Positions 11,531 through 23,411 of a DNA stretch of 64,000 bases are shown in pieces (the first letter of the stretch is position 1; the number at the start of each line of letters is the position of its first letter). The DNA comes from Prosapia bicincta. Lineage: Eukaryota > Arthropoda > Insecta > Hemiptera > Cercopidae. A program made the position numbers and the translations under genes. Location: assembly GCA_036971475.1 (NCBI GenBank), contig JBAIZL010000002.1, positions 355,038,082-355,102,081 of the forward strand, given 5' to 3'. The notes beneath the pieces were generated by a model, which saw only the letters and a list, made by a program, of their open reading frames with translations, did no database searches and was not told where the DNA came from.

Positions 11531-11830
11531 ACTACATAATTGTAATAAAAGTGACATTGCAGTAAACAGTATTTATACTAATTTGTTCACAATCATGGAC
11601 ATAATTCAAGTGTTTTTATTATAGAGGGGAATTACATAATTGTAATAAAAGTAACATTGCAGTAAACAATATTTAGACCAATTTGTTCACAATCTTGGAC
11701 ATAATTCAAGTGCTTTTTCTCATAGATGGGATTACATAATTGTAATAAAAGTAACATTGCATTAAACAATATTTTGACCAATTTGTTCACAATCATGGAC
11801 ATAATTCAAGTGCTTTTACTTATAGATGGG
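11531..11830. repeat. Tandem repeat, three units of 100 bp
   Basis: Three successive copies start with TACATAATTGTAATAAAAGT at 11533, 11633 and 11733, and each contains TTTGTTCACAATC.TGGACATA and ATTCAAGTG. Spacing is exactly 100 bp. The second and third units are closer to each other than to the first. Confidence 0.95.
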
Positions 11831-12556
11831 ACAACCAAAACAGACTACTTTCTTCTGTCAGTTTTACGTTGAAACCCATTTTGTTTTTTTTTTTCAGATT
11901 AAGTTGATGTTTATCTTCACCACTGTAATACTTCTGATGCTTTGTTTGCTCTGTTGGCAAAAAGAATGAAGCCCGCCTCAGTCCGAACACAAAATGTAAT
12001 CGAATATACACAAATATTTCTGAAAGAAGTGAAATTGTGTATGAAAAGATTTTCACCTATTGTGTAATTCAAAATGAAAACTTATTTAATTTATACATAC
12101 AAATATCAATAAAATGGAAATTTCTTTTATTGTGAAATAAAAATAAAGAAAAATGGAACCATACAAGAAACAATTCTTTTAGATCTCAAATGAATACAGT
12201 ATTATTAATTTATAATGATAATCTTAATATCAGGATATCATTTCTTGTAGTAAAAATTATAACAATTTCAAAAAAAATAAATAAATTTTTATTGTTTCTA
12301 ATAAATGTATCTAAAAATGTTTAGGCCTGATAAACTGTTCTTACTATTTACTACAAATAAATATTATATTTTTTCTAAACCATCAAAAATGAAATGAACA
12401 CTTACTTTTTTATAGTAGATTAGAGTTCTACCTCCAAATAAAATCCTATGTATATATCATAGTGCATGATCACTACTGATGAATAAAGTAGTTTTAGCTA
12501 TTATCAAAATAAAATATAGAGAAATCATTGAATGGCCAGTATAACTGATTTGTTAT
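11831..12556. other. AT-rich DNA, nothing recognised
   Basis: A 78-codon minus-strand ORF at 11820-12056 has no recognisable motif and overlaps the tandem repeat edge. It is probably chance. Confidence 0.4.
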
Positions 12557-13300
12557 ACCCCCGAATTAGAAGAAACAATAAAATAAACTTTGTAGACGTT
12601 ACCATCATCAAACACAACAGCAGACACAACAAAATATACAGAAAACCAACAACTACTGATTTTGTCATACATAATACATCTAATCACCCCACACAACACA
12701 AACACACTGCATTTCTTTCATATGTTACACCGTCTAATCAATATACCTATGCTACAGAATGGCAACGACGAAGAACTCAATACCATAAAATAGATCGTTC
12801 AACAAAACGGCTAACCACATACACTCATAGACAACATACTCAGGAAAATTAAACATAAACACCATCAAACGACCACGCAGACAAACCACACAAAAAACAA
12901 CAAATATATATCCCTCTCCTACAACAACAAAAACATACACAGAATAGCCTCCATAATCAAAAACCTCCATTACCAAATGTCCTACAAAACAACAAACACT
13001 TTAAGACAGCACATACAACCTTTTCAAAAACAAAGTGATAAATACAAACTATCAGGTATTGACAAACTAACATGTAACGATTGTCCCAGCTATTACATCG
13101 GCCAAACCGGTAGGTCATTTTATACACGCTTCGAAGAACACATTACCCAAAGAAAACTAACAAACTCAAAATCCAGTTACACAAAATACCCAAAAAACAC
13201 GCAACACACACACACACACACACACACACGGACATATATACTAATTTAAATGTTCTAAATACATTAAAATCACACTGATCACACACATTTTGAAGCCAAG
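12557..13300 (+). pseudogene. PLE2: RT C-terminal part and GIY-YIG endonuclease
   Basis: The 12532-12852 frame carries NKINFVDVTIIKHNSRHNK and KIYRKPTTTDFVIHN, the post-RT connector of this PLE family. After a frame change, 12977-13249 reads MSYKTTNTLRQHI...LTCNDCPSYYIGQTGRSFY followed by TRFEEHI. This is a well-preserved GIY-YIG nuclease core: a CxxC-like lead-in, YIG, then the Arg of helix 1. A short (CA)n run at 13204-13229 lies near the C-terminus. The frameshift between the two parts and the lost RT make it dead, but the nuclease core is cleaner than in PLE1. Confidence 0.85.
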
Positions 13301-13480
13301 AGCTTTTTCCATTACATGCCACACAACCAAAATAACCCGCCCCATTCCACAGTCATACATCCATCCCGTTACAGCCTTTTTACGTAATCGATGCCGCCAG
13401 TAGAGGATTAGCTTCGTAGAAGGTACGAATGTTTTGAAAAGCATCAGCAAGTAAGCACATACATATTCCCTTAGTTAAGG
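12557..13480 (+). mobile_element. Penelope-like element PLE2 (5'-truncated)
   Basis: Homologous to PLE1 from its position about 9411 onward (CCGAATTAGAAGAAA...). It lacks the main RT core and ends with the same terminus (GCCGCCAGTAGAGGATTAGC, then AGCAAGTAAGCACATACATATTC). 5' truncation fits target-primed insertion. Confidence 0.8.
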
Positions 13481-13504
13481 ACTTTTTAAATATAACTTAA
13501 ACAA

Positions 13505-14842
13505 TGTTATAAGTAGTTATTGTGTAACAGGGAATACTATCGAACTTACTTCCTGACTTGGTTTTAAACAATCTTTCATAGACGAAACTGACTCATTACT
13601 CGTGTTATTGAGAATCAGGTTGCCTTCGTCATGAAACAATTGTTTCGAAATACATCCGCAAGTAAGTTGAAACGTATCCACTCAGTTACACAATAATTAC
13701 TTAAAACATAATTAGTAAATTTAGGATCATTACAACAAGCAGCTTTAGAAATTATGAAATAAATTTATCATCCGGTAAGTGAAACAAGATTATAAAGATA
13801 TGGGCAAAAGTGGAAATGAGTTGTTTGAACAAAACTGCAACACAACTTTCAGTTATGTTCCTCCATCCGCAAATGGAAAATTTATTAGAACTTTGTTCTT
13901 TTCATTAAATTTTACAAAGTTTGAATAAATTTATTCATCAAGACATACTTTTGAATGCATGAATAATGGCCACATGCAACTTTTAAGAAACATGCTTGGG
14001 GACAATGATGATGAGATTTATGCAGAAGAATTAATCAAAAACATAAACCGTCAAGCTGTGGTGATATGGTTATTAATGTTTGGATTCTATAATTGGAGCA
14101 GGTAATAATGTTCATTATATCTATCAAAGAATAGATTTTAAAGAAGAAAGTAGAACAATAAGATTAAGAAAAATTATGGCGAATGCAATGAAGCAGATAA
14201 ATCGATTTCAAATGAAGATATATAAAACTTATTTTGAGAAATTTCAGTGATACATTGTCTATATGGACAACAAATATGACAACAAATGGTTGAAATGTGA
14301 ATTGATTAACATAAATTACAATACCTAATTGTTCATTGAAATATTAATAGATGAGATTGATTAACAAGTAAAAGTAACATTTTTTACTTGTTTCATGCAT
14401 TCAAAAATGTCTGGATCAATAAATTTAATCAATCTTTGTAGCATTTAGTGAAAGGAACGAAGTTCTAAAAATGCCATTTTCCTTATAGCAATGGAAGAAT
14501 ATAGCTGAAAGTTGTGTTGCAGCTTTGTTCAAACAACGCATTTCCACTCTCATCCAAATCTTTCTAATCTTTTTTTACCTACTGGATGATACCTTTTTTT
14601 CCATGATTCCTAAAGTTGCCTGTTGTAATGTACTTGAATTTACTAATTATTGTATAAGTGAGTGAATACATTTGAACTTCGTTGTGAATGTATTTAGAAA
14701 CAATTGTTTCATAACGAAAGCAACCCGCTACTCTATGAAACGGATAACGGGTCAGTTTCGTCTACGAAAGATTGTTTCAAAACACTTCAGGAAGTAAGCT
14801 CAAAAGTATTCACTTAGTTACCCAATAACCACTTATAATATT
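13505..14842. mobile_element. Fold-back element with about 480-bp inverted arms
   Basis: The sequence from about 13505 to 13980 is repeated in inverted orientation at about 14370-14842, with roughly 85-90 percent identity by eye. Shared blocks include CTTACTTCCTGA, AAACAATCTTTC.TAGACGAAACTGAC, TATGAAACAATTGTTTC.AAATACATYC and CAACACAACTTTCAG. The 390-bp spacer has no recognisable protein. The outer arm motif (cttact..ctgac....gaaacaatt) resembles the PLE terminal repeat at 6.7 kb, so this may be a PLE-derived or independent fold-back unit. Confidence 0.7.
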
Positions 14843-16770
14843 ATCTAAGTATGTTGAAATTTCCTTGATATATTTGAATACTTGTACACTATACCAAGCT
14901 TGAATCGATTTTTAAACTGCTAGAAAACTTAAATTTTTAGTTTAAAATCAAAGGAGGCCTGTGATTTCTAGTTAAATTTCCACAGTCATCGGAAAATTAA
15001 ATAAAAACCATTTTTCTTTTTTTTTGAAGCCAATGTTTTAGAAGCTATGTCCTACATTTGTGAGCTGTTTCTTCTGAATTGCACAAAATATCATTCGAAC
15101 AACTAAGGAACTTCTTTAAAAGCATAAGTTTGGTACTCCTCAAATACAAATAGCTTCTTTCTGTTATGTTTAACAATAATTATGTAGCTCACTATTGCTG
15201 GTTTTGAATTTAGGTAAACTGGCACTCTGATCAGCAAACATTTGTGTTTTGACAAATGATTGAAGTCTTCTCTTTGACTATTGCTGAAGTAAGCCTATGA
15301 AGGACATTGTCAATCGACGTCTTAACTTTTCTACCTGAACTTCCCCCACCATGAAATTACACTAGAGACAGTTTAAAATCGATGAACTGTTATATTTATG
15401 CCAGAAACAGTTATGCCCCAAAGTTATAATCTCTGGCCTATCTCTACCACTCACTCACGTATCATTACTTTCTCATTCCTAGATAATATTATACCATTTT
15501 ACGTGTTATATAGCTAAATGAAACTGTTTACATCTAGAATACCACACATAATTGATGCAGCTCAAACTACAGGTAGTTTAAAGCTGAGCCAAGGTGAGGA
15601 GCACAGAAAAAGAGTTGAAACAGGCTTATTATTTTTTATTACATTAATTATATTACATTAGTATTTGTTGTCAGGTTATGGTAAAATTGGCTTTGCTTAA
15701 AAACAATTTTTGCTTTTTTGAAAATGTTCCATCGATGGAGCTAGCAGAAAATTCCCAGGGAAGTTTCTGAGTGCACAAGGGTGGGAGCATTTCCGAATTC
15801 TCGTGGGAAATAAACATTTAGGCATTCCCTTGCAAGGCATCTAAGAAGTAGAATCCACGGGCTGCTACAGTTAAAATTTTTGTTAAAGTTTTAAATAACT
15901 TACTTTTCTTATATTTTATTAAAAATGGGATTATTTCTTAGTGGCTTTGTTATGTTAGTTTGTTGATTCAAAATTTAAAAGTGAACCGGTGTAATTAATA
16001 TTAAATGTTTTAACAAAGCCACGTGATTGTAAGTGATTGTCAAAGGTATGTTTTAATTTTAATTTTTTCAATATTTTTGGTTTTAATCAAATCAGTAAAT
16101 ATAAAGTACCAGAATGCATTAAACCTAGCTTTGTCAGAGAACATTTTCAAAATATGTAAACTTAAGTATTTTAATTTGTTAAGAAATAAAGAGCAATAAG
16201 CAAATTATAAAATAAATAATATTTTGACTTCAAAATTGTTTTGAAAATTAAATCTCACTTATTAACATAACAATAACTTAATGCAACCTGTCATTGATAG
16301 AGCTAATAAAAAGACAGCCAGTCTGTTTGCGTTAATAGTTAAATAGTATTGTTTAGACAAACAATTGACCCGGCGAGTCTCTGTAAGTATAAGTGGATAA
16401 AGGTAAAAAAGGTTTTTGAGATAGGTCAATTCCAAACACGACCCATTTACAAAATACCGGGGGGTTACAGAGTATGTTCAAGACCATCCAAACTATTGAC
16501 ATTCAAGGACACACATCATATGACACACTGATATAAATTGTTTGGGTAAATATTAAAATTCATTGCTATAGCTACTGCATGGGCAGCCAGGAGCTGACGG
16601 TAAAACAAAAATGTCAGTTACTTACCCATTGGAATTTTTATCTAGATTACTGAAGTTTTGATAAAAGTGTTTTAATATTGATAACAACTGTGTTTTTTTT
16701 GCAGTACCTAAATAGCACAAAGTAATATTAACAATAATCTTGTGTTTTTTTTTTGGCAAATTATTTTCAT
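14843..16770. other. No recognisable gene or repeat
   Basis: AT-rich. A 60-codon plus-strand ORF at 16349-16531 has no family resemblance I can name. Nothing else is supported. Confidence 0.5.
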
Positions 16771-17524
16771 ATTTATATTTGTTACTCAGTGGTAAAGCTT
16801 TCTGAACCAGCTTATTTGCTTACTATAATTTTACTTTGATTCTTTAATAATATATTAAACAAAATGTACAGGGCAAATATATAAAAGAAACTCGACAACT
16901 ACTGACACAGTTTGATCTTATGACTAATTTACTCTTTCCGATATTAATCAAAATAATTTAAAGTTATACATGTCTATAAAAGTTTGCGTATCTGAGCAAA
17001 GTTAAATCATATCTGTGATGTTGTGAAAATTGAAAGTATGAGACATATCACTACATCTGCAATATATGAGTTCACTCATGCTCTTATCTAATTCATATAG
17101 ACTGCTGCTGCTGTAAGTAATACAAGTGATATATTGTTTTTATTATATTAGCCTGTATGAAGAAGACTAAGCTCAGTACTACGGTCTTGTATGTCTTCAA
17201 CTATCATATCCAATCTAATAAATCTTACAAAAGTAAATACTGGCACATAGCCTTTACTTTAATAGAAAAGAACAGGGTTGTTTTGTGATTCAAGTATGAT
17301 ATTTGATTCTGCTAAGCAGAAAATTCTATTCCAGATAGTTTCCGCTTTTAATTTTAATCTGAACTGTTCAAGTAGGTTCTATTTTTACATATAGCTGAAA
17401 TTATTTTGTTGTTGTGTTTTTATAATATAGCGATTGATGTGAAAATTCTGTGTTAATTGAGTTTTTCTTTGGTTTAAGATTCATTACAGATATAAATTCA
17501 GGAATGGTCAATCATTTCCTAACT

Positions 17525-19180
17525 CAGAGATGGGCAATGTACGGCCATGTGGTTTTTGAGTAACCCATAAAATTACTCATAGGACAATTTATTGGCTGTT
17601 TTGTTCTCATAGTGTTCCTTTGTTGATAGTGGTTTTTGATATTTTAGATAGTTATAATGGCAAGTAAAAAACCTAAAATTGATTCAGAATGTAGAGTTTT
17701 TAAAGATCAGCGGATTTGGAAATAATTTTTCACTCCTAAAAAGGACAAACCTGTAAGCCAAATTTGCAATAAAGCTGTAGTCGTATTTAAGGAATGCATC
17801 ACAACTCTTCATGACAAAGTATAACAAAGCGAATTGTGAAACTATGACTGAAGAAGAACAGAAACAAAAAGCAAGATATATACTTTTAAAAATTGTCACA
17901 TTAGCAAAATAATTAAAATAACTAAGTTTTTCTCAAAATCTAGCTACACATCCCTATTATGTTGTAGATTGGAATATTGCAAAAAGGTAAAACCATTTTC
18001 TAATAGCGAATTTGTAAAACCTGGTATGCTCCAAGTATTTTGTGTGATGAAAAAAAAAGAATTTGAGACAGTTATTTATTCTCAAAAAACAATCACTTCT
18101 AGAATTAAAATAACTTCTAAGCTGTTGGTCTCACAATTGGCGTCAAAGATAAGCGATTTAAAATGCTTTTGTTTTGCTTTGGATGTAAGTACGGACATAA
18201 CTGACTCAGCCCAGCTACTGAGATTTATAACCGGTGTTGATGGCAATTTTTGTGTTACTGAAGGTTTAGATTGGGTGTGTTCATTAAATGGAACAACTAA
18301 AAACATCAGACATTTTTGAAGAATTTCAACCTACTATCACATTTTTGAAAGTTTATTTTACAAATCTTCTCAGTCCCACTAATAAATTGAACCTGAAACG
18401 TCAGGTAATAAACCAACTAATACATGATATTTGGGGTAATATCAGGGGTTTAAAAATACTCAAAATATCTAGTCAAGAGAGATTTTACTCATTTTCCAAA
18501 TCTAAGAACTAATGCAGTTAGGCAAAACAAATTTATGATCTATGAGAAAAGATTTTATGAAGAATTAAATGAAGATCCAAGACTTCAAAGTCATCGTACA
18601 AGACCTGTTCACTTTAAGGAGGCTATTAAATGTGGATTGTCAGTCAGTCAAACCAGAATTACAGTTCGAACTAATTGAGTCACAATGTATCCGTGAATTG
18701 AAGAAAATATTCCTCAACGTTTCTTGAGTTTTACAAGGCACTGTCTTAATCAAGATTCCCAAACACAAATTCTCTCACTCAGAAGATATTTTCTTTGTTT
18801 GTATCTTTCTACAACTGCAAACAGGTCTTCTATACTATGAAGCTTCACAAAAAACAGGGTTAAAATCCATTGACTTAACTCCATTATAGCTTTACCACTG
18901 CAAATCAACTCACCTCAGTTTCTAACATATGAAAAGTTTATAGAAGCTCAGTCACAGTTTCATCAGTCACACTGCCTTCACGCTTCTATAGAATAATCGA
19001 TTTTGTATTTTTTTTCAAAACTTTTTTTAGCGTTGCAGCATATAAGTTTATGTGATGTAAAAAATTTAAAATAAATTGTATCACTTTTTAGGAATTTATT
19101 TTGTTAAATTTTTCTTTTGCCCTGCCTAGACAATTTTTTATTATATCTGACTCTCCTTTAAAAACATTTGCTCATCACTA
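17525..19180 (+). mobile_element. hAT transposon (GTF2IRD2/ZBED-like), full-length relic
   Basis: Left end CAGAGATGGGCAA at 17525 and right end TTGCTCATCACTA ending at 19180 form imperfect terminal inverted repeats (10 of 13). They are flanked by 8-bp duplications TCCTAACT (17517-17524) and TCCTAACC (19181-19188), with 7 of 8 matching, as hAT elements produce. It contains a transposase pseudogene. Confidence 0.7.
17657..18960 (+). pseudogene. hAT transposase (GTF2IRD2/ZBED-like lineage)
   Basis: Begins at ATG 17657 (MASKKPKIDSECRVF) with a BED-type finger remnant KPVSQICNKAVVVF. Open block 17969-18319: KPFSNSEFVKPGML, then CFALDVSTDITDSAQLLRFI, containing the D of the DDE/RNase H fold in its usual LD.STD context. 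Then TSDIFEEF at 18300 and, in another frame, DFTHFPNLRTNAVRQNK near 18500. The C-terminal dimerisation block survives as CKQVFYTMKLHKKQG near 18830, where the family has C..FSTMK. At least five frame breaks and stops make it inactive. Lineage call is from motif memory. Confidence 0.8.
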
Positions 19181-20772
19181 TCCTAACCAAACCTTTCAAA
19201 AGGCATCTTGTATAGAGGCCTAATGGTGATAACAATCTATATATCGAAATGTCGCCATAGCAAAATAAAGTATTATACTCGTAAAACAGGAGTTTTTTTT
19301 ATTTCCCTTACCAATTCTGTCTGAGTGTTTCATGAGTTATGCCAATAAATTAAATTTACTAGCAAAAATCCTAATGTTTTTGGTAAATATGGCTTTATTA
19401 AATATAGCTTTATTTTACAAATTACAGGTGTTTGTATTCACTTGAAAAAAACACTATTTACTTATTTATTAAGCAGACACGTTTCAATGTTTTTTTGACT
19501 TTTTCAATTAACTCCAGTTAGTTATGAGTAGCCCGACTAGCCTAAATATCTACATGAAAGGTAAATGTAGTTAAAGTAAACCTGTAAAACAATATTTGTC
19601 CGATAAAACTACTATAAAATATCATCAACCAGTTTTGATATTTCAAAAGCAAATATCAAAGTCTAACACGATTCACTATAGTTATTCGTTATAAAAATTA
19701 TAAACTACATTGTTAAGGTATTGTCTAAAATGTTTGATTAATATTGTCTATTTATTTGATTAACTGCAATATTAATCGTGTATAAGTTAACCTTTTTCTG
19801 ACAGAATAAAATCTCTAGAAACCAAACTCTTTTGATACTTCCAGCATATATTTTTATTTAGAGGATATATATTATCTTGTTATACCTTTATGTAACAAAA
19901 ATGCATTATATTCAGTGAAAATATGGCAGAATGTCATGTATGAGATCATGAGGAAAAACAAGAATCACAGTAAGAAAATGTTACGTGTTTTACGTGTGTT
20001 ATACCTAAGAGCTAATTTCTTTAAGTTAATTAAACTGAATGAAAATGAATGAACGAACAACTGCCCACTGTAAAATATAAAACATAACTAAGCTAACTAG
20101 TGAAGATGGCGAATACAGAAACGAAGATAAAAAATCCCAATTTTTCAAAGAAATCTTTGTGTTAACTGAAAGCATTCAAATTTTTTTTTAATTGCTAAAA
20201 TGATAATTTGAACTTTAGGAAAGAGTAATAAGTATGATCTTCGAATTCGTAAAATGGGATTTACAATAAATCTTGAAAAATAACTAAAACACTCCTGAAG
20301 TAGTTATTGAAGGCTAGATAGCACATTTTGGAATGTGCTTAGGTTGCTGTAAATGTATGATTTACAAAGTATGTGATAGGTATGCCAGAGAACAATTCTA
20401 GCGAGCAGCTCCCACATGATCCAGGACCGTACTATAATTGAAGAAGTGAATGTAAATACTTTCTTAATATTCTAAGAAACGCAGATCAGGTGCCTTTTCA
20501 TTTTTATTGTTAACTAATGTAACAGTAAATTAAAAAGAAGATATATGAGTCATTATGAAATCAACAGGAATTGAAATATCCAGAGTAACACTTATACTGT
20601 GTCTAATGGCGCATTGTATTCAGAAATGGATGGACGAATAAAAATTAAAGTAGGACTGGGTACAAACTGCGTAGAATAAATGTTATACCAACTTTAAAAA
20701 TAAAATCTTGATGGTATTTCTCGATGGATTTTTTTAAAATTTCTAGAATAACAAAATCAGTTTCATAAAATA

Positions 20773-21499
20773 AACACAGACCCTTTAATCATTCTTGAGG
20801 CAATGAAATCTCAGCTCAAATTTATGGATATAGTTGTAAATGATACACTCAAGGATAACCTCAAGAAGCAATTGGCAAACTATCTTTTCGCAAATAATAA
20901 CTCTTAAACATCAACAGAATTTTTTTTTAAAGCAATATTATCAATAAAAACTAAATCTGTTACAATGTTGCATAGACCATGATATGAATGGAAATGAGAA
21001 GAGGAACATGCACAATAAGGATTGAGACTGTTGTGATGAGAGTAAATGTCGTGATGTCAAAGATATTTGCACAATACACATCTGTGATACCACATTTTGA
21101 GTTTTTAAAATTCTGCAGTAATATAACAAAATTTTACAATAACTTTTAAAATTTGTGCCCAATAATTGAAGTTTTATATAATAAAGTTTATTTCACAATT
21201 CCACAATGTGTGCTTTATCAACTTTTTTTATTTAGCTTGGATATTAAGCTTTTCCAACCTGATGTCTTATATTTGGAATATATGGATTAGGTTTATGTTA
21301 AATTTCATATTTTTTATTATTTAGGCATACATTACTTGTTACTTGAGATGGTATACTAAGCATTTATCAGTGATATAGTTGAATGCTATCTCTGACCATC
21401 TTAGTTGACAGGAATAACAAACACAGTCAAGGTGGGGGATTATAGTAAGGTAACTGCCAGAGGTAGCTTATCACTATGACATAATATTAAAACTTACCT
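20773..21499. other. No recognisable gene
   Basis: AT-rich. The 73-codon minus-strand ORF at 20941-21162 has no recognisable motif. Confidence 0.5.
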
Positions 21500-22533
21500 T
21501 TAACCCTAGAGGACTCGCGCGGGGTAATTATTCTCCAAGTGAGTTTTCAACAAAGATTATAAAACAGTTGCAAATCCTGAAATTCTTCCACCCCTTACAT
21601 ACCTTCTAATTGACTTGCCTTGTATCTATTTCTGTCCCTACATCAGGTAGTTTGACAGTTTTTGTTTACTTATAAGGGTTTGAAGTTATTGTTGCAACCT
21701 TTTTATCACATGAATTAATTTTCAATTTTTTTGCAAGAATGCCGTGAGTGAATTTTACTATCTTTCGTAGTTTGTGAGGAATTTATCACTGAAGTTTGTT
21801 TTAACTTATAAATTTAATAATCTATTTTAAATTATCTACGCATATATTTTGTCATGGCGATAAGAGAGAACACAAATTTTATATTTGTAACTTTTCAAGA
21901 GAGAGAGACGCAAATGAAACTTCTTTTGAAGAAATGAAAGCATTTTTTGGGGTATTGTATATTTGTGGAGCAATGATGTCTTCCTAAAACATTCTAAAGG
22001 TATATGGACAACAGTCAGAACTGGTTTGCATATAGCAACGTGTACAATGTCAAGACAGATTCTATGCTCTCTTGCCAGGATTACGTTTTGATATATATTG
22101 TGTTTGTACACTATTCTTGTTCATAAAATATTTTATTTTCATGATTATTTTAACAAAAAACGTTTATTTACAATATAGGCTATAGCATTATGTTTGACAA
22201 TATTACAAACAAACATTTTAATTATAGGCGTGATTTTTTTCCCTAAAAACTTAGACAAAAAACAATAAATGCTGTGCTAATTGTGGGAAAAGTGTTTGTA
22301 AAGACCATTTAATTGAAGTATGTGAAGAGTGTTTTGACGTATAAAAAAGAAAATAATAATGCATGAGTTTGTTCATATCTTTTATAGCATAACAATATAT
22401 GTTATATTGTAATATATGTATATTTATAACATTAAATATTTTACTGATATTGACCTGAAAACTAATTGGGGTAAAAAATTACCCCGCCTGAGCTCTGGTG
22501 TAACGGGTATTAGCGCGAGTCCTCTAGGGTTAA
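21500..22533 (+). mobile_element. piggyBac-type element, internally deleted, with intact ends
   Basis: TTAA at 21500-21503 is followed by CCCTAGAGGACTCGCGC. The exact inverse GCGCGAGTCCTCTAGGG ends at 22529 and is followed by TTAA (22530-22533). TTAA targets with 17-bp perfect terminal inverted repeats are diagnostic. An inner pair, GGGGTAAT...ATTACCCC, extends the symmetry. The total of about 1.03 kb is well short of an autonomous element. Confidence 0.9.
21880..22343 (+). pseudogene. piggyBac transposase remnant
   Basis: Within the TTAA element, plus strand. 21905-22090 reads SFEEMKAFFGVLYICGAMMS and, after a stop, an RFYALLPGLRFD-type block. These match the insertion-domain region of piggyBac transposases (E.MK.F.G......G; RF..L...LRFD). 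At 22245-22343 a Cys-rich tail CCANCGKSVCKDHLIEVCEE then CF precedes the stop, matching the C-terminal CRD finger. The catalytic Asp regions in between are deleted. Confidence 0.7.
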
Positions 22534-22671
22534 CTAACAGAATAAATAGTAAATTAACATAACTCATTAACTATTATTTCTCACAAGGTTGTACACCATA
22601 TAATCGTAAACTAATTTCTCTAAAACACATTAAAAAAATTTAAATAAAGGAAAGAATTTCTAGTAAATTTT

Positions 22672-22983
22672 ATTACTATAGCATCCAGCAAGGCTATTGG
22701 CTGTTTTTTTCAGGAATGAAAGTCACTCCTACTACAGAAGAAAAATATTTAACACTACAATAATAATTATATAACTTGGATACAAGTATTGCGTCACTTC
22801 ATACACTTCCTCTTACTCGGGTTTTTTATTACTATAGCATCCAGCAAGGCTATTGGCTGTTTTTTTCACAAATGAAAGTCACTCCTACTATAGAAGAAAA
22901 ATATTTAACACTACAATATTAATTATATAACTTAGATACAAGTATTGCGTCACTTCATACACTTCCTCTTACTCGGGTTTAAC
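22672..22983. repeat. Tandem duplication, two units of 156 bp
   Basis: Units at 22672-22827 and 22828-22983 are nearly identical, from ATTACTATAGCATCCAGCAA to CTTCCTCTTACTCGGGTTT. They differ at about half a dozen positions, suggesting a recent duplication. Confidence 0.95.
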
Positions 22984-23224
22984 CAAATTTAAGGTAAATT
23001 GTGAAAGATACTATGCTGTTGCATGAAATGTAAACCAAAATTATCATTCAAAATACTTTATTTTCCTAACCAAATGAAAATACCAAGATATATTTGTTTT
23101 AAAAAAAGTATAAATAACTGGAAAAAAGGCATGTCCTCTTATGAGAAAAGTTATTATGATGACAATTATTGTTTCCCATAAGGTGTGGATAGAAAATAAA
23201 TGACCCAATCACATACCTAACCTA

Positions 23225-23370
23225 TCAATAATACCAGACCAATTGTTTACACTAAAATGATGTTTAAAGCCGCAGTCAGTAGGTGGTTGGTTGTCATCTC
23301 ACTACTGCAAAGAGGACAGGTGCTGGTATGCATAGGCCATACCTGAGTAAGTGCTTCCAAGTAGAAATGG
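23225..23370 (-). pseudogene. Possible C-terminal zinc-knuckle scrap of a LINE
   Basis: The minus-strand frame reads STCPLCSSEMTTNHLLTAAL, resembling the CPxC...HLL..C motif at the C-terminus of several LINE ORF2 proteins. The final cysteine is missing and no RT is nearby. Short and uncertain. Confidence 0.25.
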
Positions 23371-23411
23371 ATTTATTTCTTAAATGAGTTAATAGATTTA
23401 TGTTTTAGCCT

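Larger units (their letters stand above)
16772..20772 (+). repeat. Arm 1 of a large inverted duplication (partner at 50883-54206)
   Basis: Matches the reverse complement of 50.88-54.21 kb at many separated points. Examples: 16790-16830 with 54165-54200; 17060-17190 with 53800-53960; the hAT copies; 19735-19870 with 51480-51603; 19910-19980 with 51300-51385; 20590-20770 with 50885-51050. This arm has about 0.9 kb more between 18.75 and 19.69 kb. The other arm carries a 540-bp piggyBac-type insertion. Confidence 0.85.
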
